From Serratia sp. FDAARGOS_506 (GTDB taxonomy: Bacteria; Pseudomonadota; Gammaproteobacteria; Enterobacterales; Enterobacteriaceae): a DNA stretch of 64,000 bases. Under the pieces are notes generated by a model. It saw nothing but the letters and a program-made list of their open reading frames with translations, made no database searches and had not been told where the DNA came from. The DNA lies in assembly GCF_003812745.1 (NCBI RefSeq), contig NZ_CP033831.1, positions 2,790,001-2,854,000 on the forward strand, given 5' to 3'. The position numbers were made by a program, and so were the translations under genes. Positions 8,523-18,635 of this stretch are shown in pieces; position 1 is the stretch's first letter; every line of letters starts with the position of its first letter.

Positions 8523-9416
8523 CTAATGAAACGTCTCCACCGCCCAATCGATGAACGCCCGCAGCTTGCCGCTGAGGTGGCGATTGGACGGATAGACTAC
8601 GTACATCTGCTCTGGCGGCGGCTGCCAGTCGTGCAGCAAGCTGACCAGCTCGCCGCGTTCGAGGTGCGGCTGCGCCATAAACCGATAGATCTGGATGATG
8701 CCCAATCCGGCCAGGCTCGCGGCCAGCAGCGCGTTGCCTTCATTGATGCTGACCGGGTAGCGCTGTTGGATGGCGATCTCTTTGCCATGTTCGACATAAC
8801 GTTGCGGATGGATGCGGTCGTTGACCGGATGGCGGTAGTGCACCATCGGAAAACCCTGTTCCAGATCGCACGGGTGTCGTGGGGCGCCGTGGCGCGCCAG
8901 GTAGGCCGGGGTGGCGCAACTCACCCAGTCCAGATCGAACAGGCGGCGTGCGATCAGGCTGGAATCGGCCAGCGGGCCGCTGCGGATCACGCAGTCGGCG
9001 CTGTCGCTAATGAGATCGATAACGCGATCGCCGATGCTGAGATCGATCTGTATCTGCGGATAGCGTTCCAAAAAATCGGGCAGCGCCGGCAACAGCAGTT
9101 GGCGGGCAGTGCCGCTGCCGGTATCGATGCGCAGCACGCCCTGTGGAGAACTTTGCGATTCGGTCAGGCAGCCTTCCATCTGCTCCAAATCCGCCAGCCA
9201 TTTCACCGTATTCTGGTAATAGCATTCGCCTTCGCGGGTGACCGACACGCTGCGGGTGGTGCGCTGGAACAGTTTGGTCTGCAGGTGATCTTCCAGGTTC
9301 TGGATCAGCTTGGTGACCGTCGCTTTCGGCATGCCCAGCGAATCGGCGGCGCGGGTAAAGCCGCCGGTTTCCACGACGCGGTTAAATACCCGGATAGCGA
9401 GCAAATGATGGTCCAT
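8523..9416 (-). CDS. LysR-family transcriptional regulator
   Basis: 297 residues. The N-terminal winged HTH is clear (VVETGGFTRAADSLGMPKATVTKLIQNLE), followed by a substrate-binding domain (about residues 90-297). It resembles the branch of LysR proteins with a YPQIQIDLSIGDR motif, which often control a divergent transporter or oxidoreductase. Here the only close neighbour is the MFS gene, located upstream on the same strand, with 59 bp between them; control of that gene is possible but not shown. Confidence 0.88.
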   Translation of the reverse strand: MDHHLLAIRVFNRVVETGGFTRAADSLGMPKATVTKLIQNLEDHLQTKLFQRTTRSVSVTREGECYYQNTVKWLADLEQMEGCLTESQSSPQGVLRIDTGSGTARQLLLPALPDFLERYPQIQIDLSIGDRVIDLISDSADCVIRSGPLADSSLIARRLFDLDWVSCATPAYLARHGAPRHPCDLEQGFPMVHYRHPVNDRIHPQRYVEHGKEIAIQQRYPVSINEGNALLAASLAGLGIIQIYRFMAQPHLERGELVSLLHDWQPPPEQMYVVYPSNRHLSGKLRAFIDWAVETFH

Positions 9417-9475
9417 AGGTTCTCAACGCCATGCCCCGGCGACGGCCGAGGCATGTTTCTGCAGATAGACAATGA

Positions 9476-10660
9476 TTAACACTGTTTAGCGCCAATCGCG
9501 CCGGAGCGCAAGCTGAGGCCGAACACCAGCGTGGCGGAAAGGATCAGCGCGCCGCCGAACAGCATGGCGCTGCTGACGCCCTGCCAGTCCACGACTTCAC
9601 CGCCCAGCAGCGCGCCGGAGGCCAGCGCGATCTGGATGACGCACACCAGCAGTGCCTGGCCGGCTTCCGGTGCCTGCGGCACCGCGGCGAACATCCAGTT
9701 GGTGGCGCACACTGGCACGGCGCCAAAGGCCAGCCCCCATACCAACACCATCAGCGTGGCACCGGCGAGACCGCTGAGCAGCGGCGAAACGATCAAAATG
9801 CCTGCCAGCATGGCGGCGATCAGGATGAAGGTGGCGCGCAGGCTGTGTTCCGCCAAACGTTCGCCGAGGAAGGTGCCCAACAGGCCGATGGCGCCATAGG
9901 CCAACAGCTGCAGCGAGATCGCCGACGGGCTGAGGACGAACACCTGTTGCAGCAGAGGCCGCAGGTAGGTGTAGGCGGCGAAGTGGCCGACGAACAGCAA
10001 CACGATAGCGATCAGGCCGATGCGTGCCATCGGCAAGCGCAGCGGCAGCACCAGATCGCGCGGCGTGACCGGTCGGGAAGGCGGCACCGACGTGAGTAAA
10101 CGCAGCTGCGCCAACAGCACGCCGACCGCCAGCGCCGCACCGCCGAAGAAGGCGGCACGCCAGCCGAACAGATCGCCGATCAGCGCCCCCGCAGGCACGC
10201 CGCACACCGCACCGACCGAGATGCCGCTGAGGATCAGCGCGGTGGCACGGCCCTGGCTGGCTTCCGGCACCAGGTGGCGGCCATAGTTGGCGGCGAACGA
10301 CCAGAAGCCGCCGACGCAGATGCCCAGCAGCACGCGGCCCAATAGCATCATCGGGAAGTTGACGGCCAGCGCCGCCACCAGGTTGGAGACGATCAGCAGT
10401 AGCGACAGCCCCAGCATCAGCAGGCGCCGATCCAGCCGGCCGGAGGCCAGGCTCAATACGGGGGCGGCCACCGCCGCCACGATACCGGGCATGGTGACCA
10501 TCAGCCCGGCGGTGCCGGTGCTGACGCCGAGCGAAGGCGCGATGTTGGTCAGCAGGCCGATCGGCAGAAACTCGGTGGTGACCATGACAAAACAGGCGAC
10601 CGTCAGCGAGAAGATCGCCGGCCACGGGGATGATGCAGGTTTATCTTTATTATTCAGCAT
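9476..10660 (-). CDS. MFS drug/metabolite exporter, DHA1 type (NepI-like)
   Basis: 394 residues from ATG 10660; a GTG at 10687 is the alternative. Twelve hydrophobic segments are visible. Motif A-like sequence GRLDRRLLMLG follows TM2, and GRVLLGICVGGFWSFAANYG is close to the region around TM4 of NepI/AraJ-like proton antiporters. VTTEFLPIGLL in TM1 is typical of this subfamily. Substrate unknown. It lies just upstream of a LysR regulator on the same strand. Confidence 0.82.
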   Translation of the reverse strand: MLNNKDKPASSPWPAIFSLTVACFVMVTTEFLPIGLLTNIAPSLGVSTGTAGLMVTMPGIVAAVAAPVLSLASGRLDRRLLMLGLSLLLIVSNLVAALAVNFPMMLLGRVLLGICVGGFWSFAANYGRHLVPEASQGRATALILSGISVGAVCGVPAGALIGDLFGWRAAFFGGAALAVGVLLAQLRLLTSVPPSRPVTPRDLVLPLRLPMARIGLIAIVLLFVGHFAAYTYLRPLLQQVFVLSPSAISLQLLAYGAIGLLGTFLGERLAEHSLRATFILIAAMLAGILIVSPLLSGLAGATLMVLVWGLAFGAVPVCATNWMFAAVPQAPEAGQALLVCVIQIALASGALLGGEVVDWQGVSSAMLFGGALILSATLVFGLSLRSGAIGAKQC

Positions 10661-10881
10661 AATGCCGCTCGTCTTGGGTGAATGCACAGGCCGCGCTCAG
10701 GGCACGGCGTGACCGAAATCACAATCTACGGCAGGTCGAAGCCGTGAATAAATCCGTTTGCGGTGGTTACACTGTTTCTGAGGGGAAACAATTGCCGGCG
10801 GCGAGTGAAAACGCGGCTTGCGCCGCGCCGAAGGGAAAGGAATAAAACGGCATAAGGTTATGATGGAATGCCGTGTGGTGT

Positions 10882-12447
10882 TTACAGCCCCGGTGCTTTC
10901 CATAGCGAGGTAGTCAGGCCGTTATCCACCAGCGTCAGCTGATCGGCGTAGACCTGCCGCCAGGTTTCTTTCTGTTCCTGATACAGCGCGTGGTGGGTCA
11001 TGTCAGGCTGATGCTCGCGCTCCCAGCGCACCAGGCGCTCGCCGGTTTCGGCCAGCGACTCGTACAACCCGGCACCGACGCCGGCGGCGATAGCGCAGCC
11101 CAGCGCGGTGGCTTCTTTCACTACCGGCACCCGTACCGTCAGCCCGGTGACGTCGCTGAGGATCTGGCTCCACAGCTTGCCTTTGGCACCGCCGCCGGCG
11201 AACACCAGCGAGCGGGCCTGCACGCCGGAGAAGGCGGCGATCTGTTCCAGATTGCAGGCGGAGACGATGGCGGCATTCTCCTCCAGCGCGCGGAACAGCG
11301 TCTGTTTATTGCAGCGCTCCGGATCGATAGACATGTTGATAAACGACGGCGCGGCGTGATACCAGGTTTTGAAATGCATGGCGTCGGAGAAGATCGGCAT
11401 CACGCCGTAGGCGCCCGGCGGCACCCTGGCCGCCATCTCTTCCAGCAGGCTGTAGGCGTCGACCCCCAGCCGCTCTGCCAGCAACTTTTCTTCCGCGCAG
11501 AAGGCGTCGCGGAACCAGCGCATGGTCAGGCCGGTAAAGAAGCTGATGGATTCCGCCTGAGCCATACCGGGAATGACGTGGGGATTGATGCGAATATTCA
11601 TTTCCGGATCGATGGCCGGCTCCGGCAGATTGACGATCTGCTGCCAGAAGGTGCCGCCGAGCACCGCCGTTTGTCCGGCGTGCACGATGCCAAGCCCCAG
11701 ACTGCCGAGCTGCACGTCGCCGCCGCCCATCACCACCGGCGTGCCGCGGAGCAGCCCACTCTCCTGCGCCGCCTGTTCGGTGATGCGCCCCAGCACGCTG
11801 CCGGTCTCTTTTACCGGCGACAAGATATCGGCGCGCAGCCCGGCCATGTCGAGCAGTGCCGGCCGCCAGTCGCGGCTGGCCAGATCCAGCATGCCGGTGG
11901 TGCCGGCGTTGGAAGGATCGACCGCCAGCTCGCCGCTCAGCATGTTGGCCAGCCAGTCGCTGATCATGGTCAGCGTCGCCGCCTGGCGGTAAATGTCCGG
12001 CCGATGGTGTGCCAGCCACAGCAGACGCGGCATGGCGCTCAGCGCCAGCGTCTGGCCGGAATATTGGTACACCTCGCGTTCGAAACCGTAGTTGTGCAGC
12101 TCTTTCAGTTCGCTGACTTCGTGGCTGGCGCGCGCATCAACGTTGGCGCAGGCCCAGATCGGCACGCCGTTACGATCGTACAGGACGATGCCTTCACGCA
12201 TCGAACAGCAGGCCACCGCGCGTATAGCCTGTGCCGTCAGCCCGGCGCGCTGCAAGGCCTGGCGGATGCACTGGCAGGCCAACTGCCAGTTGCGGCTGAG
12301 GTCAAATTCCATCGAGCCGGGCACGCCCGGCACCGCCAGGTGTTGCCACTCCGCCTGGCCGTGCGCGATCTGGTTACCCGCCAAATCGAAGATCACCGCG
12401 CGAATGCTGCCCGTTCCTGCGTCCAGCGACATCAAATAGTTATCCAT
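10882..12447 (-). CDS. lsrK: Autoinducer-2 kinase LsrK
   Basis: Phosphorylates imported AI-2 (DPD) with ATP, trapping it in the cytoplasm and making the inducer of the lsr operon. 521 residues of FGGY kinase fold: [13 protein letters not shown] at the N-terminus, SMREGIVLY, the GGGDVQLG region, and the ATP-site [13 protein letters not shown]. Similarity to E. coli LsrK extends to the identical last residues [11 protein letters not shown]. The gene is divergent from lsrG; lsrR and the lsrACDBF transporter and aldolase genes are absent from this window. Confidence 0.95.
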   Translation of the reverse strand: MDNYLMSLDAGTGSIRAVIFDLAGNQIAHGQAEWQHLAVPGVPGSMEFDLSRNWQLACQCIRQALQRAGLTAQAIRAVACCSMREGIVLYDRNGVPIWACANVDARASHEVSELKELHNYGFEREVYQYSGQTLALSAMPRLLWLAHHRPDIYRQAATLTMISDWLANMLSGELAVDPSNAGTTGMLDLASRDWRPALLDMAGLRADILSPVKETGSVLGRITEQAAQESGLLRGTPVVMGGGDVQLGSLGLGIVHAGQTAVLGGTFWQQIVNLPEPAIDPEMNIRINPHVIPGMAQAESISFFTGLTMRWFRDAFCAEEKLLAERLGVDAYSLLEEMAARVPPGAYGVMPIFSDAMHFKTWYHAAPSFINMSIDPERCNKQTLFRALEENAAIVSACNLEQIAAFSGVQARSLVFAGGGAKGKLWSQILSDVTGLTVRVPVVKEATALGCAIAAGVGAGLYESLAETGERLVRWEREHQPDMTHHALYQEQKETWRQVYADQLTLVDNGLTTSLWKAPGL

Positions 12448-12639
12448 AGCCTATGCTCTCAGGGGGAGGAGTGTTAACTATAGATGCCGCTGCCTTACCC
12501 CGCCGGGGGAGAAACAGGCATCGCCGGCGCGATTTGTGAGCCAGACGGCAAAATTGCCGTTGCGGCGGGCAATCGACGGGAATAAACCTATGGTTGGAAA
12601 GAGTCACTTTACGGTGCACCGTTTAAACAAGGAGTTGCC

Positions 12640-12933
12640 ATGCACGTCACTTTGGTTGAGATCAACGTTAAACAGGACAAGATCGACGAATTTATCGAAG
12701 TTTTTCGCGCCAATCACCTGGGGGCTGTCGAAGAGCCGGGCAACCTGCGCTTCGACGTACTGCAGGATGAGCATATTCCAACGCGGTTTTACATCTACGA
12801 AGCCTATCGCGACGAGCAGGCGGTGGCGGCGCACAAGCAGACCCCGCACTACCTGCAGTGCGTGGAGAAGCTGGAAGCGCTGATGACCGGCCCGCGCAAG
12901 AAGACCACCTTTATCGGCCTGATGCCTGAATAA
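12640..12933 (+). CDS. lsrG: (4S)-4-hydroxy-5-phosphonooxypentane-2,3-dione isomerase LsrG
   Basis: Converts phospho-AI-2 to 3-hydroxy-5-phosphonooxypentane-2,4-dione. 97 residues of ABM-like ferredoxin fold, close to E. coli LsrG end to end ([32 protein letters not shown]). A strong ribosome site AAGGAG precedes ATG 12640. It is normally the last gene of lsrACDBFG; here it is the first gene after a 192-bp divergent region shared with lsrK. Confidence 0.95.
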   Translation: MHVTLVEINVKQDKIDEFIEVFRANHLGAVEEPGNLRFDVLQDEHIPTRFYIYEAYRDEQAVAAHKQTPHYLQCVEKLEALMTGPRKKTTFIGLMPE

Positions 12934-13020
12934 TCGCCGGCGTTTGTCGGTGTCCATACGCCCGGTTTGGTTGTAACCTGCAAGCTAAAGCGAATTTTCA
13001 ATGGGATAAGCGGGGCGAGG

Positions 13021-13926
13021 ATGACATTGCGCGATCGGCTGTTGGCGCTGTTGGTGGTGGTGATCTGGGGCGTGAATTTCGTCGTGATCAAGTTCGGTTT
13101 ACAGGGCATGCCGCCGTTTCTGCTGGCCGGGATGCGTTTTTTGCTGGTGGCGTTGCCGGCGATCTTCTTTATCCCGCGCCCGACTATCCCCTGGAAATGG
13201 CTGCTGCTGTACGGCATGACCATGAGCTTCGCACAGTTCGCGTTTCTGTTCGTCGCCATCAAGGTGGGGATGCCGGCGGGGCTGGCTTCGCTGGTGCTGC
13301 AGGCGCAGGTGTTCTTCACCCTGCTGTTGGGTGTCGTGCTGATGGGTGAAAAGCTGCGCGTCAACCATTTCGTCGGCATCGCTATCGCCAGCGGCGGCAT
13401 GCTGGTGCTGGCGCAGGCCAGCCTGCATAAGCCGGGCAGCGGTGCGGTCCCCTTGGCGGGCCTGCTGCTGACGCTGGCGGCGGCGTTTTCCTGGGCGCTG
13501 GGCAACCTGACCAACAAGAAGATCCTGGCCGGTTTCCCGCAGCGTAATATTTTATCGCTGGTGGTGTGGAGCGCGCCGATCCCGGTCGTGCCATTCCTGG
13601 TCTGCAGCTGGCTGTTCGACGGCCCGCAGGCGGTGCTGAGCAGCCTGAGCCATGTGCAGGTCGGCACCTGGCTGGCGGTTGCCTACCTGGCGTTCGCCGC
13701 CACGCTGTTCGGTTATTCGGTGTGGGGCAGCCTGCTGGGGCGCTATGAAACCTGGCGCGTTGCGCCGCTGACGCTGCTGGTGCCGCTGATCGGGCTGTTC
13801 GCCGCCTGGCTGCTGCTGGACGAAGCGCTGTCGCCGGCGCAGTTCGGCGGCGCATTGCTGGTGCTGGCCGGCATGGCGGTCAACACCTTCGGGCTGCCGC
13901 GCCGCCGGGCGGCGATCGCGCGTTAA
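13021..13926 (+). CDS. eamA: O-acetylserine/cysteine exporter EamA
   Basis: 301 residues, DMT superfamily, with ten hydrophobic segments in two EamA repeats. E. coli EamA exports O-acetylserine and cysteine. The shared stretches LLALLVVVIWG, AGLASLVLQAQ, LTLAAAFSWALGN and SLLGRYETWRVAPL make the assignment firm. The start is ATG 13021, with GGCGAGG directly upstream. It follows lsrG by 87 bp but is functionally unrelated to it. Confidence 0.9.
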   Translation: MTLRDRLLALLVVVIWGVNFVVIKFGLQGMPPFLLAGMRFLLVALPAIFFIPRPTIPWKWLLLYGMTMSFAQFAFLFVAIKVGMPAGLASLVLQAQVFFTLLLGVVLMGEKLRVNHFVGIAIASGGMLVLAQASLHKPGSGAVPLAGLLLTLAAAFSWALGNLTNKKILAGFPQRNILSLVVWSAPIPVVPFLVCSWLFDGPQAVLSSLSHVQVGTWLAVAYLAFAATLFGYSVWGSLLGRYETWRVAPLTLLVPLIGLFAAWLLLDEALSPAQFGGALLVLAGMAVNTFGLPRRRAAIAR

Positions 13927-14009
13927 ACCGAACAGGGCAATTCTGTTCAATACGTTGTCGGCGGCGGTCGGCATTCTGACACCTGTGAATTCTTTCTCAG
14001 GTGCCCATC

Positions 14010-14600
14010 ATGAATATCTACCTTTCCATGGCCGCGTTTGCGCTGGCGGCCTCCATTACCCCCGGCCCGGTCAACATCGTCGCATTGAGCGCCGGGGCGC
14101 AATTCGGCTTTGGCGCGACCCAGCGCCACGTGTTCGGTGCCACGCTGGGGTTTACCCTGTTGCTGGTGCTGCTGGGATTAGGCATGCACCAGTTGCTGAT
14201 CCTGTGGCCGGCGCTGACCCGCTTGATTCAGTGGGCCGGCGTGGCTTTTCTGTTGTTCATGGCCTATCGGCTGGCGTTTGACGACGGCCGCCTGGGCAAC
14301 GGCGCAGCGCGGGCGCCTTCCTGGCGCTACGGCGCACTGATGCAATGGCTGAACCCTAAGGCGTGGCTGGCATCGGTAGCCAGCCTCGGCGCCTTTGTCG
14401 GCGATGGCGATATGCTGTTGCTGTGGCAGTTCGCCGGGCTCTACTTCGTGATTTGCTATGCCTCGGTGGCCTGTTGGGCCTATGTCGGCGCGATGCTGCG
14501 CGGCCTGCTCAGGCAGGCGCGCAACGTACGGCGTTTCAACCGCGCGATGGCGCTGCTGTTGGCGGCCAGCGCCTGCTATCTGCTGGCGGAGGGTTTTTGA
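14010..14600 (+). CDS. LysE/RhtB-family amino-acid exporter
   Basis: 196 residues from ATG 14010 behind CAGGTG. The family signature ITPGPVNIVALSAGAQFGF is in TM1, and the family NPKAWL motif (QWLNPKAWLAS) is mid-protein. Five to six membrane segments. The substrate is unknown, probably an amino acid or analogue. Its last 25 bp overlap the 3' end of the converging AraC regulator, which is its likely controller by proximity. Confidence 0.88.
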   Translation: MNIYLSMAAFALAASITPGPVNIVALSAGAQFGFGATQRHVFGATLGFTLLLVLLGLGMHQLLILWPALTRLIQWAGVAFLLFMAYRLAFDDGRLGNGAARAPSWRYGALMQWLNPKAWLASVASLGAFVGDGDMLLLWQFAGLYFVICYASVACWAYVGAMLRGLLRQARNVRRFNRAMALLLAASACYLLAEGF

Positions 14601-15403
14601 TACTGCCCCGGCGTGGCGGCCAGCAGCTGCTTGAAGGTGCGCTGGAAGTGCGCCTGATCGGCAAAGCCGCTTTCGCTGGCGGCCGCGGCGATCGGCAGGC
14701 CGCTTTTCAACAGCCGATGGCCGTGCTGCACGCGGCGATTGACCAGATAGGCGTGCGGCGTCATGCCGTAGCGCTGGCGGAAGGCGCGGATCAGGTAAGA
14801 AGGGGACAGCGCGGCGGCGCGGCAAATGTCGTCCAGCGTCAGCGGCCGGGTGCAGTGCGCGTCGATAAACGCCGCCGCCGCTTCCAGCCGGGTATGCGAC
14901 GGTGTCTCCGGCTGGCTGACATCGCCCAGCCCGAGCTGCAGGGCGCTGAAATACTCCACCATGGCGATCTGTTTTTCCAGCGCGCAGCACAGCGGATCCG
15001 TCAGCAGCGCATAAAGCCGGTTCAGGCCATGGAACAGCGCCGGATCGCGGCTGAGCGGCTGGCTGAACGGAACAAAACGGTCACCGTCGCCGCCGAGCAG
15101 CTCTTGCTGCAGTGCGCCGAGCCAGGCGAGATCGAGATAGAACATGATGTACGACCAACGGCGATCGGCAATGGGGTTGCAGGCATGCGCCTGCTGCGGG
15201 TTGATGACAACCAGATCGCCGGCGCTGACCTGCATGCGCTGCTCGCCGTTCACATAGGTGCTGACGCCGCCGGTGATGGCGCCGATGGAAAAGAATTCGT
15301 GGCTGTGCAGGCTGTAGCACACCTGGCGGCCATCCGCGATGGCGCGGGCTTCGACGAACGGCAACTGCGGATCGCGCCAGAACTGCGGCGTTTTTTCACT
15401 CAT
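14576..15403 (-). CDS. AraC-family regulator with N-terminal cupin
   Basis: 275 residues. The N-terminal cupin (HSHEFFSIGAITGG, then VNPQ-like INPQQAHACNP) should sense a small ligand. The C-terminal double HTH is complete (LTLDDICRAAALSPSYLIRA and ASESGFADQAHFQRTFKQ, ending TPGQYQK). This type, with a LysE exporter next door, is a common pair in Enterobacterales: the regulator turns the exporter on when its substrate builds up. That link is inferred. Confidence 0.88.
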   Translation of the reverse strand: MSEKTPQFWRDPQLPFVEARAIADGRQVCYSLHSHEFFSIGAITGGVSTYVNGEQRMQVSAGDLVVINPQQAHACNPIADRRWSYIMFYLDLAWLGALQQELLGGDGDRFVPFSQPLSRDPALFHGLNRLYALLTDPLCCALEKQIAMVEYFSALQLGLGDVSQPETPSHTRLEAAAAFIDAHCTRPLTLDDICRAAALSPSYLIRAFRQRYGMTPHAYLVNRRVQHGHRLLKSGLPIAAAASESGFADQAHFQRTFKQLLAATPGQYQKPSASR

Positions 15404-15472
15404 ACGCTTTCCTTTTCACTGCGGCGGCATCACAGTGTTATAGCCTGAAAGCGACGAGAGGGGGAATGGCGG

Positions 15473-15691
15473 ATGATGATTTTTAACGTGTTCGGCCGTC
15501 TGCTGGGGGTGAAACGCATTGGGGACGAATGGCGGCTGTTCCGCGTGACGCTGCCGGAGCACAAGTATGCTCCCAGCTACGATATCGTGCTGCCGGCCGA
15601 TCTGCATGAAGAGGAGATCGCCGGCTATCTGGGGGATATTTATCATGAGGCGGCGACGCCGCAGTGGCCGGACGTGTTTCGCATCGAATAG
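15473..15691 (+). CDS. Small conserved-looking protein (possibly DUF7661)
   Basis: 72 residues. It begins MMIFNVFGRLLGVKR and is acidic towards the end (LHEEEIAGYLGDIYHEAA). No signal peptide or membrane segment. Frame and codon use match the neighbours, and the gap between flanking genes fits it exactly. I associate it with a small family of the DUF7661 kind, but only weakly. Function unknown. It converges on the RIO kinase gene with 9 bp between stops. Confidence 0.6.
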   Translation: MMIFNVFGRLLGVKRIGDEWRLFRVTLPEHKYAPSYDIVLPADLHEEEIAGYLGDIYHEAATPQWPDVFRIE

Positions 15692-15700
15692 CGCGGCGCG

Positions 15701-16549
15701 TTACTCTTCCGCGTTGCGCGCCATCATACGGCGTTGATGTTCCTCGCCGGCGGCCTGGATCTCTTCCAGTACCGAGCCGACGTCGGCGCGCTTCTGGATT
15801 TCGCTGAACCGGCCGCTGAGGACGCTGTCCGGCGTCAGGTTGCCTTCCTGATACAGCGCCCAGATCTCTTTAGCGTATTGGCTGTCGCGCAATTCCGGCG
15901 CGAACTGGCCGTAATACTCCGCCAAATTGTCGATATCGCGCTCGAACATGCTTTTGGCGTGGTTGTTGGCGGCGGCGTCCACCACCTGCGGCAGATCGAT
16001 GATCACCGGCCCGTCTTTATCCATCAGCACGTTGAATTCCGACAGGTCGCCGTGCACCAGCCCGGCGCACAGCATGCGCACCGCGTAATTCATCATCAGG
16101 GCGTGATCGGCGCGCGCCTGTTCCGGCGTCAGGATGACATCGCTCAGGCGCGGCGCCACCAGGCCTTCTTCGTCGGTGATCAGTTCCATCAGCAGCACGC
16201 CGTCCAGGCAGAGATCCGGCTGCGGCACCCGCACCCCGGCCTTGGCCAGCAGATACAGCGCGTCCACTTCGGTGTTTTGCCAGGCTTCTTCCTGCTGCCG
16301 GCGGCCGAATTTGGAGCCTTTGCTCATGGCGCGCGCGTCGCGGCTGTTGCGCACCTTGCGCCCTTCCTGATAGTGCACGGCCTGCTTGAAGTTGCGCTTT
16401 TCGGCCTCTTTGTACACTTTGGCGCAGCGGATCTCATCGCCGCAGCGCACGATAAACACGTCGGCTTCTTTGCCGCTTTTCAACCGGCGGATGACTTCGT
16501 CGATTAATCCGTCATCAACCAGCGGCTGGAGTCGTTTTGGAATTTTCAT
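15701..16549 (-). CDS. RIO1-family atypical serine protein kinase
   Basis: 282 residues. The ATP-anchoring lysine is in RCAKVYKE. The RIO1 catalytic loop is HGDLSEFNVL, and the metal-binding Asp is in VIIDLPQ. The flexible loop contains RNSRDARAMSKGSKFGRR, as in bacterial RIO kinases. The charged C-terminus is EEHQRRMMARNAEE. Bacterial substrates are not established. No partner gene is adjacent. Confidence 0.9.
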   Translation of the reverse strand: MKIPKRLQPLVDDGLIDEVIRRLKSGKEADVFIVRCGDEIRCAKVYKEAEKRNFKQAVHYQEGRKVRNSRDARAMSKGSKFGRRQQEEAWQNTEVDALYLLAKAGVRVPQPDLCLDGVLLMELITDEEGLVAPRLSDVILTPEQARADHALMMNYAVRMLCAGLVHGDLSEFNVLMDKDGPVIIDLPQVVDAAANNHAKSMFERDIDNLAEYYGQFAPELRDSQYAKEIWALYQEGNLTPDSVLSGRFSEIQKRADVGSVLEEIQAAGEEHQRRMMARNAEE

Positions 16550-16669
16550 GCAGCCTTGTACCCTATTTAGGCTCCGGTGTGAATGGCTTGCGCAGTTGAT
16601 AGCGTAAGTTAGACCCGAAAGGCAAACATTAGTTTTGCCGCCGCGTCATCATTACGCGGCGGCGGGCGT

Positions 16670-18160
16670 TCACAGGCTGTCGGCCGGAACCCAAACGCTG
16701 ACGCTGCCGGCGTTGACCGGGAAGTGGGCGCTGCCCTGGTCGTCGGTGGTGATTTCCTCCTGACGGTTGCCGAGGAAATCACGCCAGGTGGTATGAGCCA
16801 AATCGGCGCCCAGCGTGACCGTCTTGCCGCTTTCGCCACCGTTGGTCAGCACCACCACGCAGCCGGGGGCCTCGGCGGTGCCGGCGCGGCTGAAGGCCAC
16901 GCAGTGGCTGTCGTCGAAGTAGTCGGTTTGCGGGCCGTTGGCAAAACGCTGGCGGGCGGCGATCAGCTTCTCCAACTCCGGGATCGCCGGCATGTCAATC
17001 TGGTATTCGCTGCCGTCGCGCCCCTTGTCGCGGTAGCTGGCGCCATACAGGTCGGGGTAAAACACGCAGGGCACGCCCTGTTCGCGCAAGAGGATCAGCG
17101 CGTAGGCCAGCGGTTTGAACCAGGGTTCCACCGGCGCTTCCAGCGATTGCAACGGCTGGGTGTCGTGGTTGGCGACCAGCGTCACCGCGTGGGCCGGATC
17201 GGCGGCGGTCAGGGTATCGGTGAAGATCTGCGCCATGTCGAAGCCGTCGCCCTGTTTCGACGCCTGATGAAACTTCAGGTGCAGCGCCACGTCGAACAGC
17301 ATCACCTTGCCGTCCACCAACTCGATGTATTGTTGCAGCGCGCTCAGATCGTGCGACCAGTATTCGGCGACGATAAACAGGTCGCGCTGCGCGCTGGCGC
17401 GCACGTGATCCGCCCATTCTTTGAAAAACCAGGCGGGAATGTGTTTGGCGGCGTCCAGGCGGAAGCCGTCGCATGGCAAGGTTTCCAACAGCCAGCGCGC
17501 CCAATATTTGAGTTCCTCCGTCACGGCGGTATTGCGGAACTCCACGTCGGCGCCCATCAGATAGTCGTAGTTGCCTTTTTCATCGTCGACCTGATCGTTC
17601 CAGCCGTCGTCGCCATAGTCGTTGGCGATTTTGAATATCCCCTTGTCGTCCGGCTGCTCAACGTAGTCGACGCCGCTGAAGCATTTGTAATCCCAGATAA
17701 ACTCGGAATGCGCGCCCTGACGGCCGGGAAAGGTGAAGCGGGTGTAGGCCAGCGCGTCGAAGCCCTGATCGTCGATGTCGTTGCGGTTGTTGGCGTCCAC
17801 CTTGAACACGTGTACCTGTTCTTTCTCGTCCGCACCGAGCTTGTGGTTGAACACCACGTCGTAGAGCACCCCCACGCCGTGTTCGCGCAGCGTATGGGCG
17901 GCGTGTTCGAGCGCCGCCTTGTCGCCGTATTTGGTCGCCACGCTGCCTTTCTGGTCAAATTCGCCGAGATCGAACAGATCGTAAGTATCGTAGCCGACGG
18001 AGTAGCCGCCGGAAGCGCCCTTGTAGGCGGGCGGCAGCCACAGATCGGTGATGCCCAGTTCGGCCAGGTGCGGGGCGCGCTCGGCGGCCTCCTGCCACAG
18101 TTTGCCGCCGTCGGGGTAGTACCAGTGGAAGAATTGCAGCAGGGTGATTTTTTTCGTCAT
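16670..18160 (-). CDS. amyA: Cytoplasmic alpha-amylase
   Basis: Endo-hydrolysis of alpha-1,4-glucans in the cytoplasm. 496 residues, no signal peptide, GH13. The catalytic set is present: [11 protein letters not shown] (nucleophile Asp), IVAEYWS (Glu) and VANHDTQ (Asp). It aligns with E. coli AmyA (495 residues) from [16 protein letters not shown] to NAGSVSVWV. It stands alone with a long AT-rich region upstream. Confidence 0.95.
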   Translation of the reverse strand: MTKKITLLQFFHWYYPDGGKLWQEAAERAPHLAELGITDLWLPPAYKGASGGYSVGYDTYDLFDLGEFDQKGSVATKYGDKAALEHAAHTLREHGVGVLYDVVFNHKLGADEKEQVHVFKVDANNRNDIDDQGFDALAYTRFTFPGRQGAHSEFIWDYKCFSGVDYVEQPDDKGIFKIANDYGDDGWNDQVDDEKGNYDYLMGADVEFRNTAVTEELKYWARWLLETLPCDGFRLDAAKHIPAWFFKEWADHVRASAQRDLFIVAEYWSHDLSALQQYIELVDGKVMLFDVALHLKFHQASKQGDGFDMAQIFTDTLTAADPAHAVTLVANHDTQPLQSLEAPVEPWFKPLAYALILLREQGVPCVFYPDLYGASYRDKGRDGSEYQIDMPAIPELEKLIAARQRFANGPQTDYFDDSHCVAFSRAGTAEAPGCVVVLTNGGESGKTVTLGADLAHTTWRDFLGNRQEEITTDDQGSAHFPVNAGSVSVWVPADSL

Positions 18161-18635
18161 GAGCCAGCGTCCCGGTTAGCTAAAAGGAGAGGAGCAGTTA
18201 AAGCATGGGCTACTTTTGGCAAAAGGGACAATGGCGCAGGGAGGCGCGCGAAGGCAGACATAAATATGTAACCGACGTTGACGGGATAGCGATTGAGTTG
18301 TTGCTATCAAGTTTTTTCGTTCTAATTTTTATCTTTTAAATTTCAAATGAATACTTATTTTGTTTTTTGGTTTGCCAACCTTTGTTGTTTTTGCGTTCAT
18401 TTTTATAGATTTTTTATTTCAATTTTTAACTTTGTTTTGATTTTTAATTTTATTAACTTGCAATTAATTGGTGGTAAATGCTGTGGTATGAAATATTTTG
18501 ACATGTCCAGGTGCCGGATTGGTTATTCATTCGCAATTGTTTATGCGTTATCGTTATGTTCGAAAATAGGTAACACTATCAACCAATAATCCATCCAGCA
18601 TAGCTGAAGGTGGGAGAACAGAGGAGCATAACGCC
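18161..18635. other. 475-bp intergenic region with an AT-rich core (about 18300-18480)
   Basis: Separates amyA (leftward) from the MarR-GNAT gene (rightward). The stretch 18310-18470 is strikingly T-rich on the plus strand, with repeated TTTTAATTTT-like strings, against about 60% GC around it. An 80-codon plus-strand frame (18347-18589) is F/C/I rich and looks like a by-product of the T bias. Its likely content is promoter DNA open to H-NS-like silencing. Confidence 0.6.

Noticed and set aside
18347-18589. 80-codon plus-strand frame in the AT-rich region
   Set aside because: It is made of Phe, Ile and Cys from T strings, has no ribosome site and no recognisable fold; it is a composition artefact.
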